Source of the DNA: CAYLOP01 sp964385305
Lineage (GTDB): Bacteria > Chloroflexota > Anaerolineae > Anaerolineales > E44-bin32
DNA length: 35,801 bases
Assembly (NCBI GenBank): GCA_964385305.1
Contig: CAYLOP010000017.1
Span: forward strand, 1-35,801
Reading direction: 5' to 3'
Shown here piece after piece: positions 1 through 7,879 of the stretch. How positions within the stretch are numbered: the stretch's first letter is position 1; each line of letters begins with the position of its first letter. The notes under the pieces are model-generated. The model had not been told where the DNA came from. It searched no databases and saw only the letters and a program-made list of their open reading frames with translations. The translations under genes were made by a program, and so were the position numbers.

Positions 1-127
1 CCCCGCCCCGCATTCTGTATCCTCGATCATCGCCGGATTCAAATCCGCCGCGACCAAACGCATCCGGCAATACATTGGCGATAACCCGGCAAAATGGGAA
101 GTCGATCGGTACTTCGTGGGTGATTGA
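1..127 (+). pseudogene. RAYT/Y1-type transposase C-terminal remnant, copy 1
   Basis: The plus-strand frame ending at the TGA at 125-127 reads HSVSSIIAGFKSAATKRI followed directly by RQYIGDNPAKWEVD. The first half resembles the GFKSAVTKRI block of REP-associated tyrosine (Y1) transposases, and the second resembles their extreme C-terminus (IRxYIxxNPxxWExD). In full-length family members about 30-40 residues (an RGTPGxxxWQRNYYEHII-type segment) separate the two blocks. Here they are joined, so this tail carries an internal in-frame deletion. The window opens inside the copy, so the N-terminal catalytic region cannot be judged. It is repeated at 232-359. Confidence 0.6.
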
Positions 128-190
128 ACCAAGCATTATATTCACTCCAGGGCAGTGCCTGGTGAGAGCAGAGAATTCCTTCACAACCGT

Positions 191-218
191 GTAGGGGCGA
201 CCAGCTGGTCGCCCCTAC
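191..218. repeat. REP-like perfect 28-bp palindrome
   Basis: Two 12-bp arms (GTAGGGGCGACC and its complement) surround a central AGCT, giving a perfect palindrome. It lies between two copies of a RAYT-type transposase tail. Such short GC-rich palindromes are the usual partners of RAYT transposases, and similar sequences are common between genes in Chloroflexota genomes (general knowledge, not searched). It could form a hairpin in either strand's transcript. Confidence 0.7.
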
Positions 219-231
219 GAGGGCCGCGAGA

Positions 232-358
232 CCCCGCCCCGCATTCTGTATCCTCGATCATCGCCGGATTCAAATCCGCCGCGACCAAACGCATCCGGCA
301 ATACATTGGCGATAACCCTGCAAAATGGGAAGTCGATCGGTACTTCGTGGGTGATTGA
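232..358 (+). pseudogene. RAYT/Y1-type transposase C-terminal remnant, copy 2
   Basis: Same degenerate transposase tail as at 1-127, in a frame ending with the TGA at 356-358. The frame stays open back to an ATG at 155, but residues before the HSVSSII block come from the palindrome and spacer and do not resemble a transposase, so that ATG is probably not a real start. No catalytic HUH motif or Tyr is present. I see no gene between this remnant and the radical SAM stop at 473. Confidence 0.6.
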
Positions 359-472
359 AGCAGGCGAATTGAACGAGATCTTGAAAAGGAGCAGAAAAGG
401 GTAGAAATCAGAGCCCTGGCATGAGCAGAACTTCCCTGGCACCGCTAAAGTTCAGGTCGATCAAACTGAGGA

Positions 473-1477
473 TTACCCAATGTTCTCGTAAAATGCGCGC
501 GGCTCTAACTCGGCGAAATCCCCCATTTCTGCCAGGTACCGCCGCACGTCCACGCAAAGATGGCACTTTCCGGCATAGCCCTCTTCGAGCGCCCGGTAGG
601 CATACGCCTCTATCGCCATCCGATACAACCCATATGGCCCGCGTTCCACCAGGGTTTCGATCAGCGCTGGATATCGGCCAGTCCGATAATCATCCAGCAG
701 TTGCGGCAGCGCGCGCCAGCTCCCGACCGTCAACCCCCCGCAGAAGCCCGAGATGTAGTTGCCATAGAGATCGAAGTGCGAATGGTGAGCGTGGAGGATC
801 TCGCCTGTGCAGTTCGCCCCCTCGAAGGCTTCCACGGGATAGCTGGGGACCAGATGCCCCAGATGGTAGCCTGATCGCCCGCCGGAGATGATGCCATAGC
901 CTCCCCATAGAATGCGCCCCGCCTCTTCGGCGCCCATGATCTCCTCGTACTTAGAGAGAGGCGTGGGTCGCTCGAGGTCGAAAAGTTGAATGACTCTGAG
1001 ATATTCCGGCAGGTAGACGATCGTTCCACGCTCTCCAAAAACCTCCAGGGCGGCTTGCACAGTCCGCAGCGTGCGAGATGGCGGGATCTTCTCGGCATGG
1101 AAGGGCGAGCAACTCACCAGCACCGCCCCCAGACCGGCCACGCGTAATTGCTCGAAGCGTTCCCGTACTTTACCCTCGTCAAGGCACCAACTTGCACTGG
1201 TCTCGACATAGCAGCGGATGTCGCGCTCCACCGCCATGCGCACCCCCTCTTCGAGCAGCTCGAAGTGAAGGAACGGCTCGCCGCCCGTGAAGTGCACCTG
1301 AGGCGGGTGCGGCCAAACGGTCACCGCATCCAGTGCTTCCGCGAGAGCTTCCGCGGTGATCGCCTCACGCTCCCAGCGCGGTCCACAGTTGTACAGGCAG
1401 TGCTTGCACGCACTGTTGCAGTAGTAGCTCAGGATGAGGCCGAGATCTTGGGGATAGAGTTCCGAACCACCTACCAT
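473..1477 (-). CDS. radical SAM protein with SPASM/twitch-like C-terminus
   Basis: A 334-residue radical S-adenosylmethionine enzyme. The CxxxCxxC cluster-binding motif is at Cys20, Cys24 and Cys27 (CNSACKHC), and the SAM-binding FTGGEP motif is at about 63-68. The C-terminal third has further cysteines in NCTGE, GFCGG and CHLC with a DLYGNY segment, the layout of a SPASM/twitch domain holding an auxiliary Fe-S cluster. The substrate is unknown. I chose the ATG at 1477, which overlaps the nitroreductase stop by 7 nt (ATGGTAG). The frame is open 306 nt further upstream but only inside the nitroreductase gene. The overlap implies translational coupling and a shared role. SPASM proteins often modify peptides, but I see no precursor peptide nearby. 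Confidence 0.85.
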   Translation of the reverse strand: MVGGSELYPQDLGLILSYYCNSACKHCLYNCGPRWEREAITAEALAEALDAVTVWPHPPQVHFTGGEPFLHFELLEEGVRMAVERDIRCYVETSASWCLDEGKVRERFEQLRVAGLGAVLVSCSPFHAEKIPPSRTLRTVQAALEVFGERGTIVYLPEYLRVIQLFDLERPTPLSKYEEIMGAEEAGRILWGGYGIISGGRSGYHLGHLVPSYPVEAFEGANCTGEILHAHHSHFDLYGNYISGFCGGLTVGSWRALPQLLDDYRTGRYPALIETLVERGPYGLYRMAIEAYAYRALEEGYAGKCHLCVDVRRYLAEMGDFAELEPRAFYENIG

Positions 1478-1980
1478 CGCCCGTAGCGCACCAACGTCTC
1501 GAGCGGCTTGCGCTCCTTCGGCTTGGGTTTGTCGGCCGGATAGCCAAGCGGTGTGAACGCGATCGGTTTCACGCCCTCCGGCAGGCTGAGAATCTCCCGC
1601 GCCGCGGCCGCATCGAAGGCCCCAACCCAACATGTGCCCAGCCCGAGGTCGGCGGCTTGCAGGGTCAGGTGATCCATCACGATTGCAACGTCCACCACAG
1701 CATAGTTCTCGTTGTCGGCGCGCGTCCAAGCACCACCCGGGATGCCGCACGCGCAGATCACCAACGGAGCCTGTACAAACCAATCGCGGTTGTAGATGCG
1801 GCGCAGTTCACCCTCGCGGCCGCTCGTTTGGATCACGATCAGCTGAAAAGGTTGGCGGTTGGCCGCCGTGGGCGCCATGCGCGCCGCCTCCAACACCTGG
1901 TGAAGCTCAGCTTCCCCCACCGGGTCAGGCTTATAAGCCCGAACGCTGTAGCGGGCTTTGATCAGTTCTGAGAAATCCAT
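1471..1980 (-). CDS. nitroreductase-family FMN protein
   Basis: A 169-residue member of the small nitroreductase family, FMN-dependent NAD(P)H oxidoreductases that usually act as dimers. Visible signatures are the N-terminal RYSVRAY segment (residues 10-16, the FMN phosphate contact region), ARMAPTAANRQPF at about 34-46, and LGLGTCWVGAF in the second half. It is near the short end of the family. The ATG at 1980 is preceded by GGAGG with good spacing. Its last codons overlap the start of the downstream radical SAM gene. The substrate cannot be inferred; pairing with a radical SAM enzyme suggests a reductive step in the same pathway. Confidence 0.9.
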   Translation of the reverse strand: MDFSELIKARYSVRAYKPDPVGEAELHQVLEAARMAPTAANRQPFQLIVIQTSGREGELRRIYNRDWFVQAPLVICACGIPGGAWTRADNENYAVVDVAIVMDHLTLQAADLGLGTCWVGAFDAAAAREILSLPEGVKPIAFTPLGYPADKPKPKERKPLETLVRYGRW

Positions 1981-2105
1981 GTTTCGCCTCCACCGCCCTC
2001 ACAATGCGATCTCAGCAGCAGTGTAACACTTTTTCCGTCGATCCATGCACTATGGGGGGAGGCAACCATGCTTCAGGCTCGAGGTAGGTGCGTGCTGACC
2101 CCGCC

Positions 2106-3104
2106 TCAGGAAGCTTCTGCCTCGAGGAACATTGGGGTGGTTTCCACAGGGATGCTCCGCTGCGTTTTCCACCAAAGTCCAACCAGGAAAGCCACCGCAG
2201 CCAGACCCACCACTGTCATCCCGGCCGGGTTATCGGTGCGCGTTCTGTCCAACTCCGCCAGCGGAGCAAGCAGCACGAAGAAAGACAGCGCGCCGCTCGC
2301 CACTGCCAGACGATGGCGGTCATCCCACGCGCCACGAGCGGACATCCTGCGGCCTGCCCAAAAAACCAGCGTAACCAAGCTAAGCGCGCTCAACAGGGTG
2401 AGGGGGACGGGCACGCCCAATTCAGGAAATATCCAATGGACGAGGAAAAAGACCAACATCCCCGCGAAGCCCAGTAGGCCGAAGCGCAGCGGACGCCGGC
2501 ACTCCCTACCGGGCAAAGTAACCCAGCTCTCAGGCAGGCGCCGTGCTAAGAAGAAAAGGCCTACAGCAAGGGCCGAGAAGGTGAGAAAGGGTATGGCGGG
2601 AGAGCGGTAGGGCGTAAGAACCAAGTTGCCGAAGAGCACATCCGCGGACAGAAGCAGCGAGAAGCCGATCATGCCACGTCGGCCGAGCCAGCGTTCTTCA
2701 CGCCGCTCCGTGTAGAGCAGCTCGACCAGCAGGATGGGGATGGCGATGCTGACAACTGCGTGGTAGACCATCAGGAATAAGCTCCACACCCAATTGACAC
2801 CCGCGAAGCGGCCATACACGCCCAACGCACCCAGGTCGGGCCAGGCCGGGTCGAAGAAGGATTTCACCATGATCCCCTCCTCCAGGATTCCATATGCCAG
2901 CCCAAGCGTAAAGATCGTCGGCCAGCGCTTGCCCCAGCGCAGCGCGACCTCACGCACAAGGATCGCCCCGCTCCCATAGAGCGCGCTAAGGATCAGAAGG
3001 ATGAGGGGATTGAAGAATTCCGCTGGCGGCGCCGCGCCAGACAGCAGTTCGCCAATCACAGGCGCCAGGAAGAATAGAACGAGCGCGGGCGGGATGCGCT
3101 TCAT
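2106..3104 (-). CDS. polytopic membrane protein of unknown function
   Basis: A 332-residue hydrophobic protein with about eight predicted membrane segments, starting with PALVLFFLAPVIGELLSG, and an acidic/aromatic pair in the second to third segments (YGILEEGIMVKSFFDPAW). Basic loops (RREERWLGRR, RRLPESW) lie between segments. I do not recognise the family with confidence. The EEG motif in a membrane segment is vaguely like CPBP-type proteases, but the second motif is not evident. The start at 3104 has a strong GGAGGTGA ribosome site. The gene stands alone, with 125 bp to the nitroreductase start and about 144 bp to the next gene upstream. No function is assigned. Confidence 0.75.
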   Translation of the reverse strand: MKRIPPALVLFFLAPVIGELLSGAAPPAEFFNPLILLILSALYGSGAILVREVALRWGKRWPTIFTLGLAYGILEEGIMVKSFFDPAWPDLGALGVYGRFAGVNWVWSLFLMVYHAVVSIAIPILLVELLYTERREERWLGRRGMIGFSLLLSADVLFGNLVLTPYRSPAIPFLTFSALAVGLFFLARRLPESWVTLPGRECRRPLRFGLLGFAGMLVFFLVHWIFPELGVPVPLTLLSALSLVTLVFWAGRRMSARGAWDDRHRLAVASGALSFFVLLAPLAELDRTRTDNPAGMTVVGLAAVAFLVGLWWKTQRSIPVETTPMFLEAEAS

Positions 3105-3248
3105 CGGGTCACCTCCGTGCAGCGTGATGTCGAGAACAACACATGGCTCTCTACGGAGGAATACACAGCTCCATGCCGTAAAGTCGCGATCTTCATGGAC
3201 AAAACGATCGCGACGTTATTTCATGGGTTTTCCATCTTCATAGAACAT

Positions 3249-3773
3249 TCAAAAGATATAGGGGATGAACATCTTGGTGCGTGTCATGTAATCGCGATAA
3301 GTTTCTCCGAACTTGATGATGTTATCGCGCTCTTCTACAATCGCCGTCACATACGCCGCGACGCATTCCAATCCCAGGATGGATCCACCCATCCATGAGG
3401 GGGCTTTGAGAAAGGCACCAACACCAACCAGGAGAAGGGAGCCATAAAGTGGATGCCGAATATATCGATAGGCACCCAATTCAATGAGCCTTGTGGTTTC
3501 GTCAATGTCCCCCTCGGGCTCGCCTCTGCTTCGTAAAATGTAGAAACCGTGGAACGCTAAGAGAATCGAGCCCAGAAGAGATATCCATGACACAATCTGG
3601 AGCGGCGAGAAAGGATTATCGAACCACACATGGGCATTCATCAGGCTGAGCGCCAGGACGCTTTCAAAGGTGATGAAACGGTAGAACCGGTGCGCATGAG
3701 GCCGTTTCAATGTGATGAAGAGGAAAATCGCAGATAGAAGCGTGAAGAGAGTCAAACGGAGACCCAATGTCAT
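3249..3773 (-). CDS. isoprenylcysteine carboxyl methyltransferase-like membrane protein
   Basis: A 174-residue integral membrane protein of the ICMT/PEMT-like methyltransferase fold. The hallmark C-terminal region is present: GAYRYIRHPLYGSLLL (about residues 100-115) followed by ERDNIIKFGETYRDYMTRT near the end, matching the RHPxY and ExxLxxxFGxxYxxY motifs that bind S-adenosylmethionine. Four to five hydrophobic segments surround it. The substrate in bacteria is usually unknown. The start at 3773 lacks a clear Shine-Dalgarno. A TATACT hexamer (minus strand, 3787-3792) lies 13 nt upstream, so the mRNA may have a very short leader. The gene appears monocistronic. Confidence 0.85.
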   Translation of the reverse strand: MTLGLRLTLFTLLSAIFLFITLKRPHAHRFYRFITFESVLALSLMNAHVWFDNPFSPLQIVSWISLLGSILLAFHGFYILRSRGEPEGDIDETTRLIELGAYRYIRHPLYGSLLLVGVGAFLKAPSWMGGSILGLECVAAYVTAIVEERDNIIKFGETYRDYMTRTKMFIPYIF

Positions 3774-3854
3774 ATCAATACCGTCCAGTATAGAGGCCTC
3801 GATCTCAAGACGTCAGGCCACACGTTCTATTGGTCCTAACGATTGAGGGAACCG

Positions 3855-4979
3855 TCATTTCGTCCCTCGCAATTTGCCCTTCGCAACGCGTAAGGCCATC
3901 CGTCCCATATCCTGCGCGCCCATCACACCGCGCACACGACCCAGGTTAATATATGCCCTTGCTAGGCTCGTCGGGACTTTCGGCTGCTCTGCAGAAGGCT
4001 TTCGCATAAGATGCAGGCTCTCTGTCTCACACGCGGTTACGCACAACCCGCACCCGATACAGCGCTTGAGATCCACCACAATGTGATCATCCTCGAGGCT
4101 CAGGGCATCCATTTGGCAGCGCGAGATGCACTCCCCGCATCCGATACAGAGATCGGCGTCGGAGACAACTTGGAAAGGGGTTGATATCAGGCTGGCGGGA
4201 TGTGGATGCTTCTTGATATTCAGCAAGACCTGGCAGCAACAACCGCAGCAACAACAGATGTTCGAGATACGCTGCGAATTACTGGGCTGAAGCACCAATC
4301 CGGCCTCCTCGGCAAGGTCGAGGATGGCCAAAGCCTCCTCGACATCGATAGCCCGGCCGAGGCCATTCTCGATGTAGTAATCCGCAGCCCTGCCGAAAAT
4401 CAAGCATGTCTCTTCCGGCTTATCACAGCCTTCGCCAATCATGCGGTGTTCGCGGCGACAGATGCAAGGCGCCACGGCGATCTTGCTGCGTGATCGGACC
4501 AACGCGTCGGCGCGTTCATAATCGAGGATCTCAACCTCCTGCAAGATGCTCTCCCCAATGGGAATCGTGCGTAATTGTGGCGCCTCGCGCCAGATCTCGG
4601 GGTCGAATAACTGTGGAATGTATTCGTTGAAATCTCGGATAAGACCAGGATCAAGATCGTTGACGTGATACTCCCAGATACCCACTACAAATTGCGATGC
4701 GGAATAGAATGGGATGCCGGATCTGCGGATACGATAGATCAACCCTTTTCCCGACATCTCAGCGAGTAACTTTGCAGCTCGACCCTCATCGATCCTTGCT
4801 CTCGCCGCGATCTCCTCCGCCGGCTCACCGATCAATACGAGATGGACGGCAAGTTCGGCCTCCTCCTCAGTGAAGAGGCGGCGCAGGATGCGCAGTTCAA
4901 CCCCGCTCTCGGTGGCTGGGTAGCCCCCTGGCAGTTTATCTAGGTGTTTGGCCAATCGTGCATATACATCATCTACCAT
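3855..4979 (-). CDS. 4Fe-4S ferredoxin-domain protein with Cys-rich central region
   Basis: A 374-residue iron-sulfur protein. The N-terminal third looks like a helix-turn-helix-like region (EEIAARARIDEGRAAKLLAEM). The middle holds conserved cysteines (CICRREH and the run NICCCCGCCC). The C-terminus has two classical 4Fe-4S motifs, CIGCGECISRC (about 278-288) and CIGCGLCVTAC (about 307-317). Similar proteins occur in anaerobes near acyl-CoA metabolism genes, and here a crotonase-family gene lies 75 bp upstream on the same strand, suggesting one operon. I chose the ATG at 4979 because GGAGGGG sits 4-5 nt before it; an ATG at 5018 is possible but has no such site. The exact role, probably electron transfer, is inferred. 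Confidence 0.85.
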   Translation of the reverse strand: MVDDVYARLAKHLDKLPGGYPATESGVELRILRRLFTEEEAELAVHLVLIGEPAEEIAARARIDEGRAAKLLAEMSGKGLIYRIRRSGIPFYSASQFVVGIWEYHVNDLDPGLIRDFNEYIPQLFDPEIWREAPQLRTIPIGESILQEVEILDYERADALVRSRSKIAVAPCICRREHRMIGEGCDKPEETCLIFGRAADYYIENGLGRAIDVEEALAILDLAEEAGLVLQPSNSQRISNICCCCGCCCQVLLNIKKHPHPASLISTPFQVVSDADLCIGCGECISRCQMDALSLEDDHIVVDLKRCIGCGLCVTACETESLHLMRKPSAEQPKVPTSLARAYINLGRVRGVMGAQDMGRMALRVAKGKLRGTK

Positions 4980-5054
4980 CGCGCCCCTCCAGTGGGATGG
5001 GTGTTGCTGAATGAACACAACACGATTCTCTCACAGTCAACAGAATTCCATTCT

Positions 5055-5855
5055 TTAGTAAGAACCCTGAAACATGGGTTCACGTTTCTCGATAAAAGCG
5101 CGTAGCCCTTCCTGGAAGTCCGCCGTCCTCGACTGGTAGAGAAAGCGCTCCCTTTCTTGCGCCAGTTGATCCTTCAACTCGGGTAACAAGACCGAGCGCA
5201 GGAGGCGCTTCCCCCCCACCCTGGCGGACTTTGCTCCCCGCAGGATTTGATTTGCTTTCTCCAACGTTCGCTCCACCAAATGTTCACCCTGAACCACTTC
5301 GCTTACCAGACCAAGCTCGCACGCCTGGTCGGCCTCAAGAATGGGATCGAACAGCATCAACTCACGGACTCTCGCACACCCGATCAGGTGCGAGACAGTC
5401 GACGTCCAGCCCCCCAGTGGGACCAGGCCGAGCGAGGTAAAGCCCTGCTTGAACCTGGCATCTTCAGAGGCAACGCGAATATCGCAAGCCGCCGCGAGCG
5501 CCATCCCCGCCCCGGCAGCTATGCCGTTGACCCCCGCGATAACTGGCTTATCCGAGCAACAGAGCGCCATGATGGCGCTGTGGATGTCTCCTGTCAGGGC
5601 ATAGAAGAAACCTCGGGCATCGCCGCCGCCTTGGATATGCGCCCACGCCGTTTTCATATCACCGCCGCTGCAAAAGCCGCGGCCCGTGCCGGTCAGGATG
5701 ATGGCATCCACGCTCGGATCCCCGGCACAGGCTTCTACGGCCTGCCTTAACGCTGCGGCGGCGTGCAGGTCTAGCGCGTTCAATACCGCCGGGCGATTGA
5801 GCGTCAGGATCGCGATGCGTTTCTGGCATGATTTGAGTATGCACTCCTCCGTCAT
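5055..5855 (-). CDS. enoyl-CoA hydratase/isomerase (crotonase) family protein, catalytic Glu pair absent
   Basis: A 266-residue crotonase-fold protein that should bind an acyl-CoA thioester. The oxyanion-hole regions are clear: FCSGGD at 61-66 and VNGIAAGAGMALAAACDIR at 109-127. Aligning by eye to classical hydratase, the first catalytic glutamate (in GGGCE) is Ala119 and the second (in QPE) is Phe139. The Asp used by PaaG-type isomerases (LVPD) is Leu147. It is therefore unlikely to be a standard hydratase; isomerase, hydrolase or another thioester chemistry is possible. The start at 5855 has AGGAGTGG upstream. It is divergent from a TetR regulator and probably co-transcribed with the 4Fe-4S gene. 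Confidence 0.85.
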   Translation of the reverse strand: MTEECILKSCQKRIAILTLNRPAVLNALDLHAAAALRQAVEACAGDPSVDAIILTGTGRGFCSGGDMKTAWAHIQGGGDARGFFYALTGDIHSAIMALCCSDKPVIAGVNGIAAGAGMALAAACDIRVASEDARFKQGFTSLGLVPLGGWTSTVSHLIGCARVRELMLFDPILEADQACELGLVSEVVQGEHLVERTLEKANQILRGAKSARVGGKRLLRSVLLPELKDQLAQERERFLYQSRTADFQEGLRAFIEKREPMFQGSY

Positions 5856-5873
5856 GTCAAGGCCACTCCTGTC

Positions 5874-6076
5874 GTATTAAAATAAGGAAGTCCGCGGAAG
5901 CGTTTTTCTGACGCAAACGTTTCGATCAGCAACCCGGACACATCCTTTTTGCAGGTCGTTCGCATCAACTATGACATCTCCCACTCATTTTGACAACCTC
6001 GAAATGCACAAACTACTCACCACCATGAACCTTTATCGTTTGACAGATGTATTAAATAGGAAGCGACCATCGGTCG
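5874..6076. promoter_or_regulatory. candidate regulatory elements between crotonase and tetR genes
   Basis: The 245-bp divergent region contains two similar AT-rich elements in the same orientation, GTATTAAAATAAGGAAG (5874-5890) and GTATTAAATAGGAAG (6049-6063), each near one of the divergent genes. Just after the second lies a 13-bp inverted repeat, CGACC-ATC-GGTCG (6064-6076). A TetR protein commonly represses a divergent target through such sites, so these are plausible operators. This is inference from position and repetition only. Confidence 0.4.
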
Positions 6077-6100
6077 GATCTGGCCTCTTCCGAGGACACG

Positions 6101-6706
6101 ATGCCTAGAGGAATCCCCGTCTCCAAGAAAATGCGCCACAAACTGCGACAGCAGATATTTGACGTGGCTTCAAAACTCTTCCTGGAACATGGCTACCACG
6201 AGACCTCCATGCGCCAAATCGCCGAAGCAGCGGGAATGGGGAAATCCACACTGTATGACTACTTCCCCAACAAAGCCGAGATCCTGCTCTTCTTCACAGA
6301 TCAAGAATTGGCCATGACTTATGAAACTACCGCACAGATCGCAGAACAGGAAATGCCGGCTTCTGAGAAACTGCGAGCTATTATGCAATCCTTATGGACC
6401 TACCTGGATCAAAACCGCGCGATAGCCGCTTTGCTCACTCGGGAGGTATCCAGGTTGGACGAGGACGCTACACAGCGGGTTATCCAACAGAGACTCAAGT
6501 TCCGCCGAATTCTGGAACGTGTCATACGTGGGGGCATTAGGGATGGAGCCTTCAGGCTCATGAACCCGAAATTAGCAGCCTCAGCCCTACACAGCCTTAT
6601 GACCATGCCCTTCTACGATTGGATGCGGAGTGGAGAAGGGACAGACGTTGCCGCGAAAGTGGATGAACTTTTAGATCTCTATCTTCACGGAATGCAAACG
6701 CGCTAG
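6101..6706 (+). CDS. TetR/AcrR-family transcriptional regulator
   Basis: A 201-residue TetR-type repressor. The N-terminal DNA-binding domain spans about residues 14-60 and includes the helix-turn-helix TSMRQIAEAAGMGKSTLYDYFPNKAEIL. The remaining 140 residues form the usual helical ligand-binding and dimerisation domain. GAGGA stands a few bases before the ATG at 6101. It is divergent from the crotonase gene, so it probably controls that gene (and the 4Fe-4S gene) in response to an acyl-CoA or related ligand; this is inferred from arrangement. No intrinsic terminator is obvious in the 290 bp before the ABC genes, which otherwise hold nothing I can identify. Confidence 0.92.
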   Translation: MPRGIPVSKKMRHKLRQQIFDVASKLFLEHGYHETSMRQIAEAAGMGKSTLYDYFPNKAEILLFFTDQELAMTYETTAQIAEQEMPASEKLRAIMQSLWTYLDQNRAIAALLTREVSRLDEDATQRVIQQRLKFRRILERVIRGGIRDGAFRLMNPKLAASALHSLMTMPFYDWMRSGEGTDVAAKVDELLDLYLHGMQTR

Positions 6707-6997
6707 CATTTTCCTCCAGACCGACATCTCACCGATTCATCCACAACTTTTAAGCCGATCAGGAGATCTCAGTATGCTGTGCACAATCGGTTCTACCCAT
6801 GTGCGTCGTTCATAGACCGCGTCTCATTTGGGAAGTGCACCTGTGGTGATCAAGATTCATTGGGGGTGAAACCATCATGCAGGCAATGTCCGCTTGGCCG
6901 TAACGAAGTACTGCCCTGCTTGCAGGGAGTCTTCGCACATCTGTGAGTGTGCCACCGGTTGAAAACGAGCACACTGCGTTCGAGAGCGAGGCATGGC

Positions 6998-7879
6998 ATG
7001 AAACTCGAAATCAAGAACCTTGGAAAACGTTACAGGGGCGGTGTCTGGGGTTTGCGAGACTTTTCCCTGACGCTCGAGCCCGGTGTGCTGGGCTTGGTCG
7101 GTCCGAACGGTGCCGGTAAATCCACTTTGCTTCGTATCCTGGCCACGGTTACAAAACCGAGCGAGGGGCGAGCGATTTGGAACGGGGCCGACATCGCAAC
7201 CTCGCCTAACGCCTTGCGAACCGTACTTGGCTACTTGCCACAGGATTTCGGGGTCTACCCTCACCTCAATGCTGATGAATTTCTGGCCTATCTTGCCGCC
7301 ATCAAAGGTATTGAGGCCAAGTCTGCCAGGCAGCGCATCGACGAATTGCTTCAGGTTCTAAACCTGATAGACGTTCGCAAACGTCCCTTGAAAACCTACT
7401 CGGGCGGCATGAAGCAGCGCCTGGGTATCGCCCAAACGCTGCTGAACGACCCCCAACTGCTCATCGTAGACGAACCGACGGCTGGGCTGGACCCCGAGGA
7501 GCGGGTTCGCTTCCGCAACTTACTCGCCAGCTTGAGCGGTGATCGCATCGTGATTCTCTCGACACATATCGTATCCGATGTGGAAGCTACAGCGACAGAC
7601 CTGGTGGTTATCAAAGAAGGGCGCTTACTTCATCATGCATCCCCCGAGCGCCTACTGAGCACGGTCAAAGATAAAGTCTGGGCGTGGGTCATACCGAGCG
7701 AACAACTGACCGCAGTCCGAGGGCAGCATCTCATTACGAGTGCGATCCGCAGAAGCGACGGCGTCCATCTGCGTGTCGTCTCACAAACCCACCCTGAAGC
7801 TGCCGCCGTGCTGGTTTCCCCCAGTTTGGAAGATGCCTACATATACGCCATTTCATCCAAAACCGAGTGGCCACAATGA
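6998..7879 (+). CDS. ABC transporter ATP-binding protein
   Basis: A 293-residue ATPase of an ABC-2-type system. Walker A is GPNGAGKS at 35-42, the signature YSGGMKQR is at about 134-141, Walker B is LLIVDEPTAGLDP at about 152-164, and the H-loop is STHIVSDVE. A C-terminal extension of about 80 residues has a mixed fold seen in export ATPases. I start at the ATG at 6998 (MKLEIKNLG) because the domain begins there; the frame extends to 6947 but the added residues are not domain-like. Its TGA overlaps the ATG of the permease by 4 nt (ATGA), so the two form one transporter. The exported substrate is unknown. Confidence 0.92.
   Translation: MKLEIKNLGKRYRGGVWGLRDFSLTLEPGVLGLVGPNGAGKSTLLRILATVTKPSEGRAIWNGADIATSPNALRTVLGYLPQDFGVYPHLNADEFLAYLAAIKGIEAKSARQRIDELLQVLNLIDVRKRPLKTYSGGMKQRLGIAQTLLNDPQLLIVDEPTAGLDPEERVRFRNLLASLSGDRIVILSTHIVSDVEATATDLVVIKEGRLLHHASPERLLSTVKDKVWAWVIPSEQLTAVRGQHLITSAIRRSDGVHLRVVSQTHPEAAAVLVSPSLEDAYIYAISSKTEWPQ

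Larger units (their letters stand above)
1..359. repeat. 128-bp direct repeat pair (1-128 and 232-359)
   Basis: Bases 1-128 and 232-359 match at 127 of 128 positions at a constant offset of 231. The only difference is g88 against t319. The repeat contains the transposase tail and its stop codon. Identity starts at base 1 of the window, so the first copy probably extends upstream. The 103-bp spacer contains the REP-like palindrome. The near identity suggests a recent duplication or two insertions of the same degenerate unit. Confidence 0.9.

Noticed and set aside
473..1783. Longer radical SAM frame starting at 1783
   Set aside because: The first 102 codons lie inside the nitroreductase gene and have no domain-like sequence; the ATG at 1477 begins right before the radical SAM domain.
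2068..2610. Plus-strand open frame of 180 codons antisense to the membrane protein
   Set aside because: Basic, Ser/Arg-rich translation typical of an antisense shadow; the minus-strand frame has a good start site and membrane segments.
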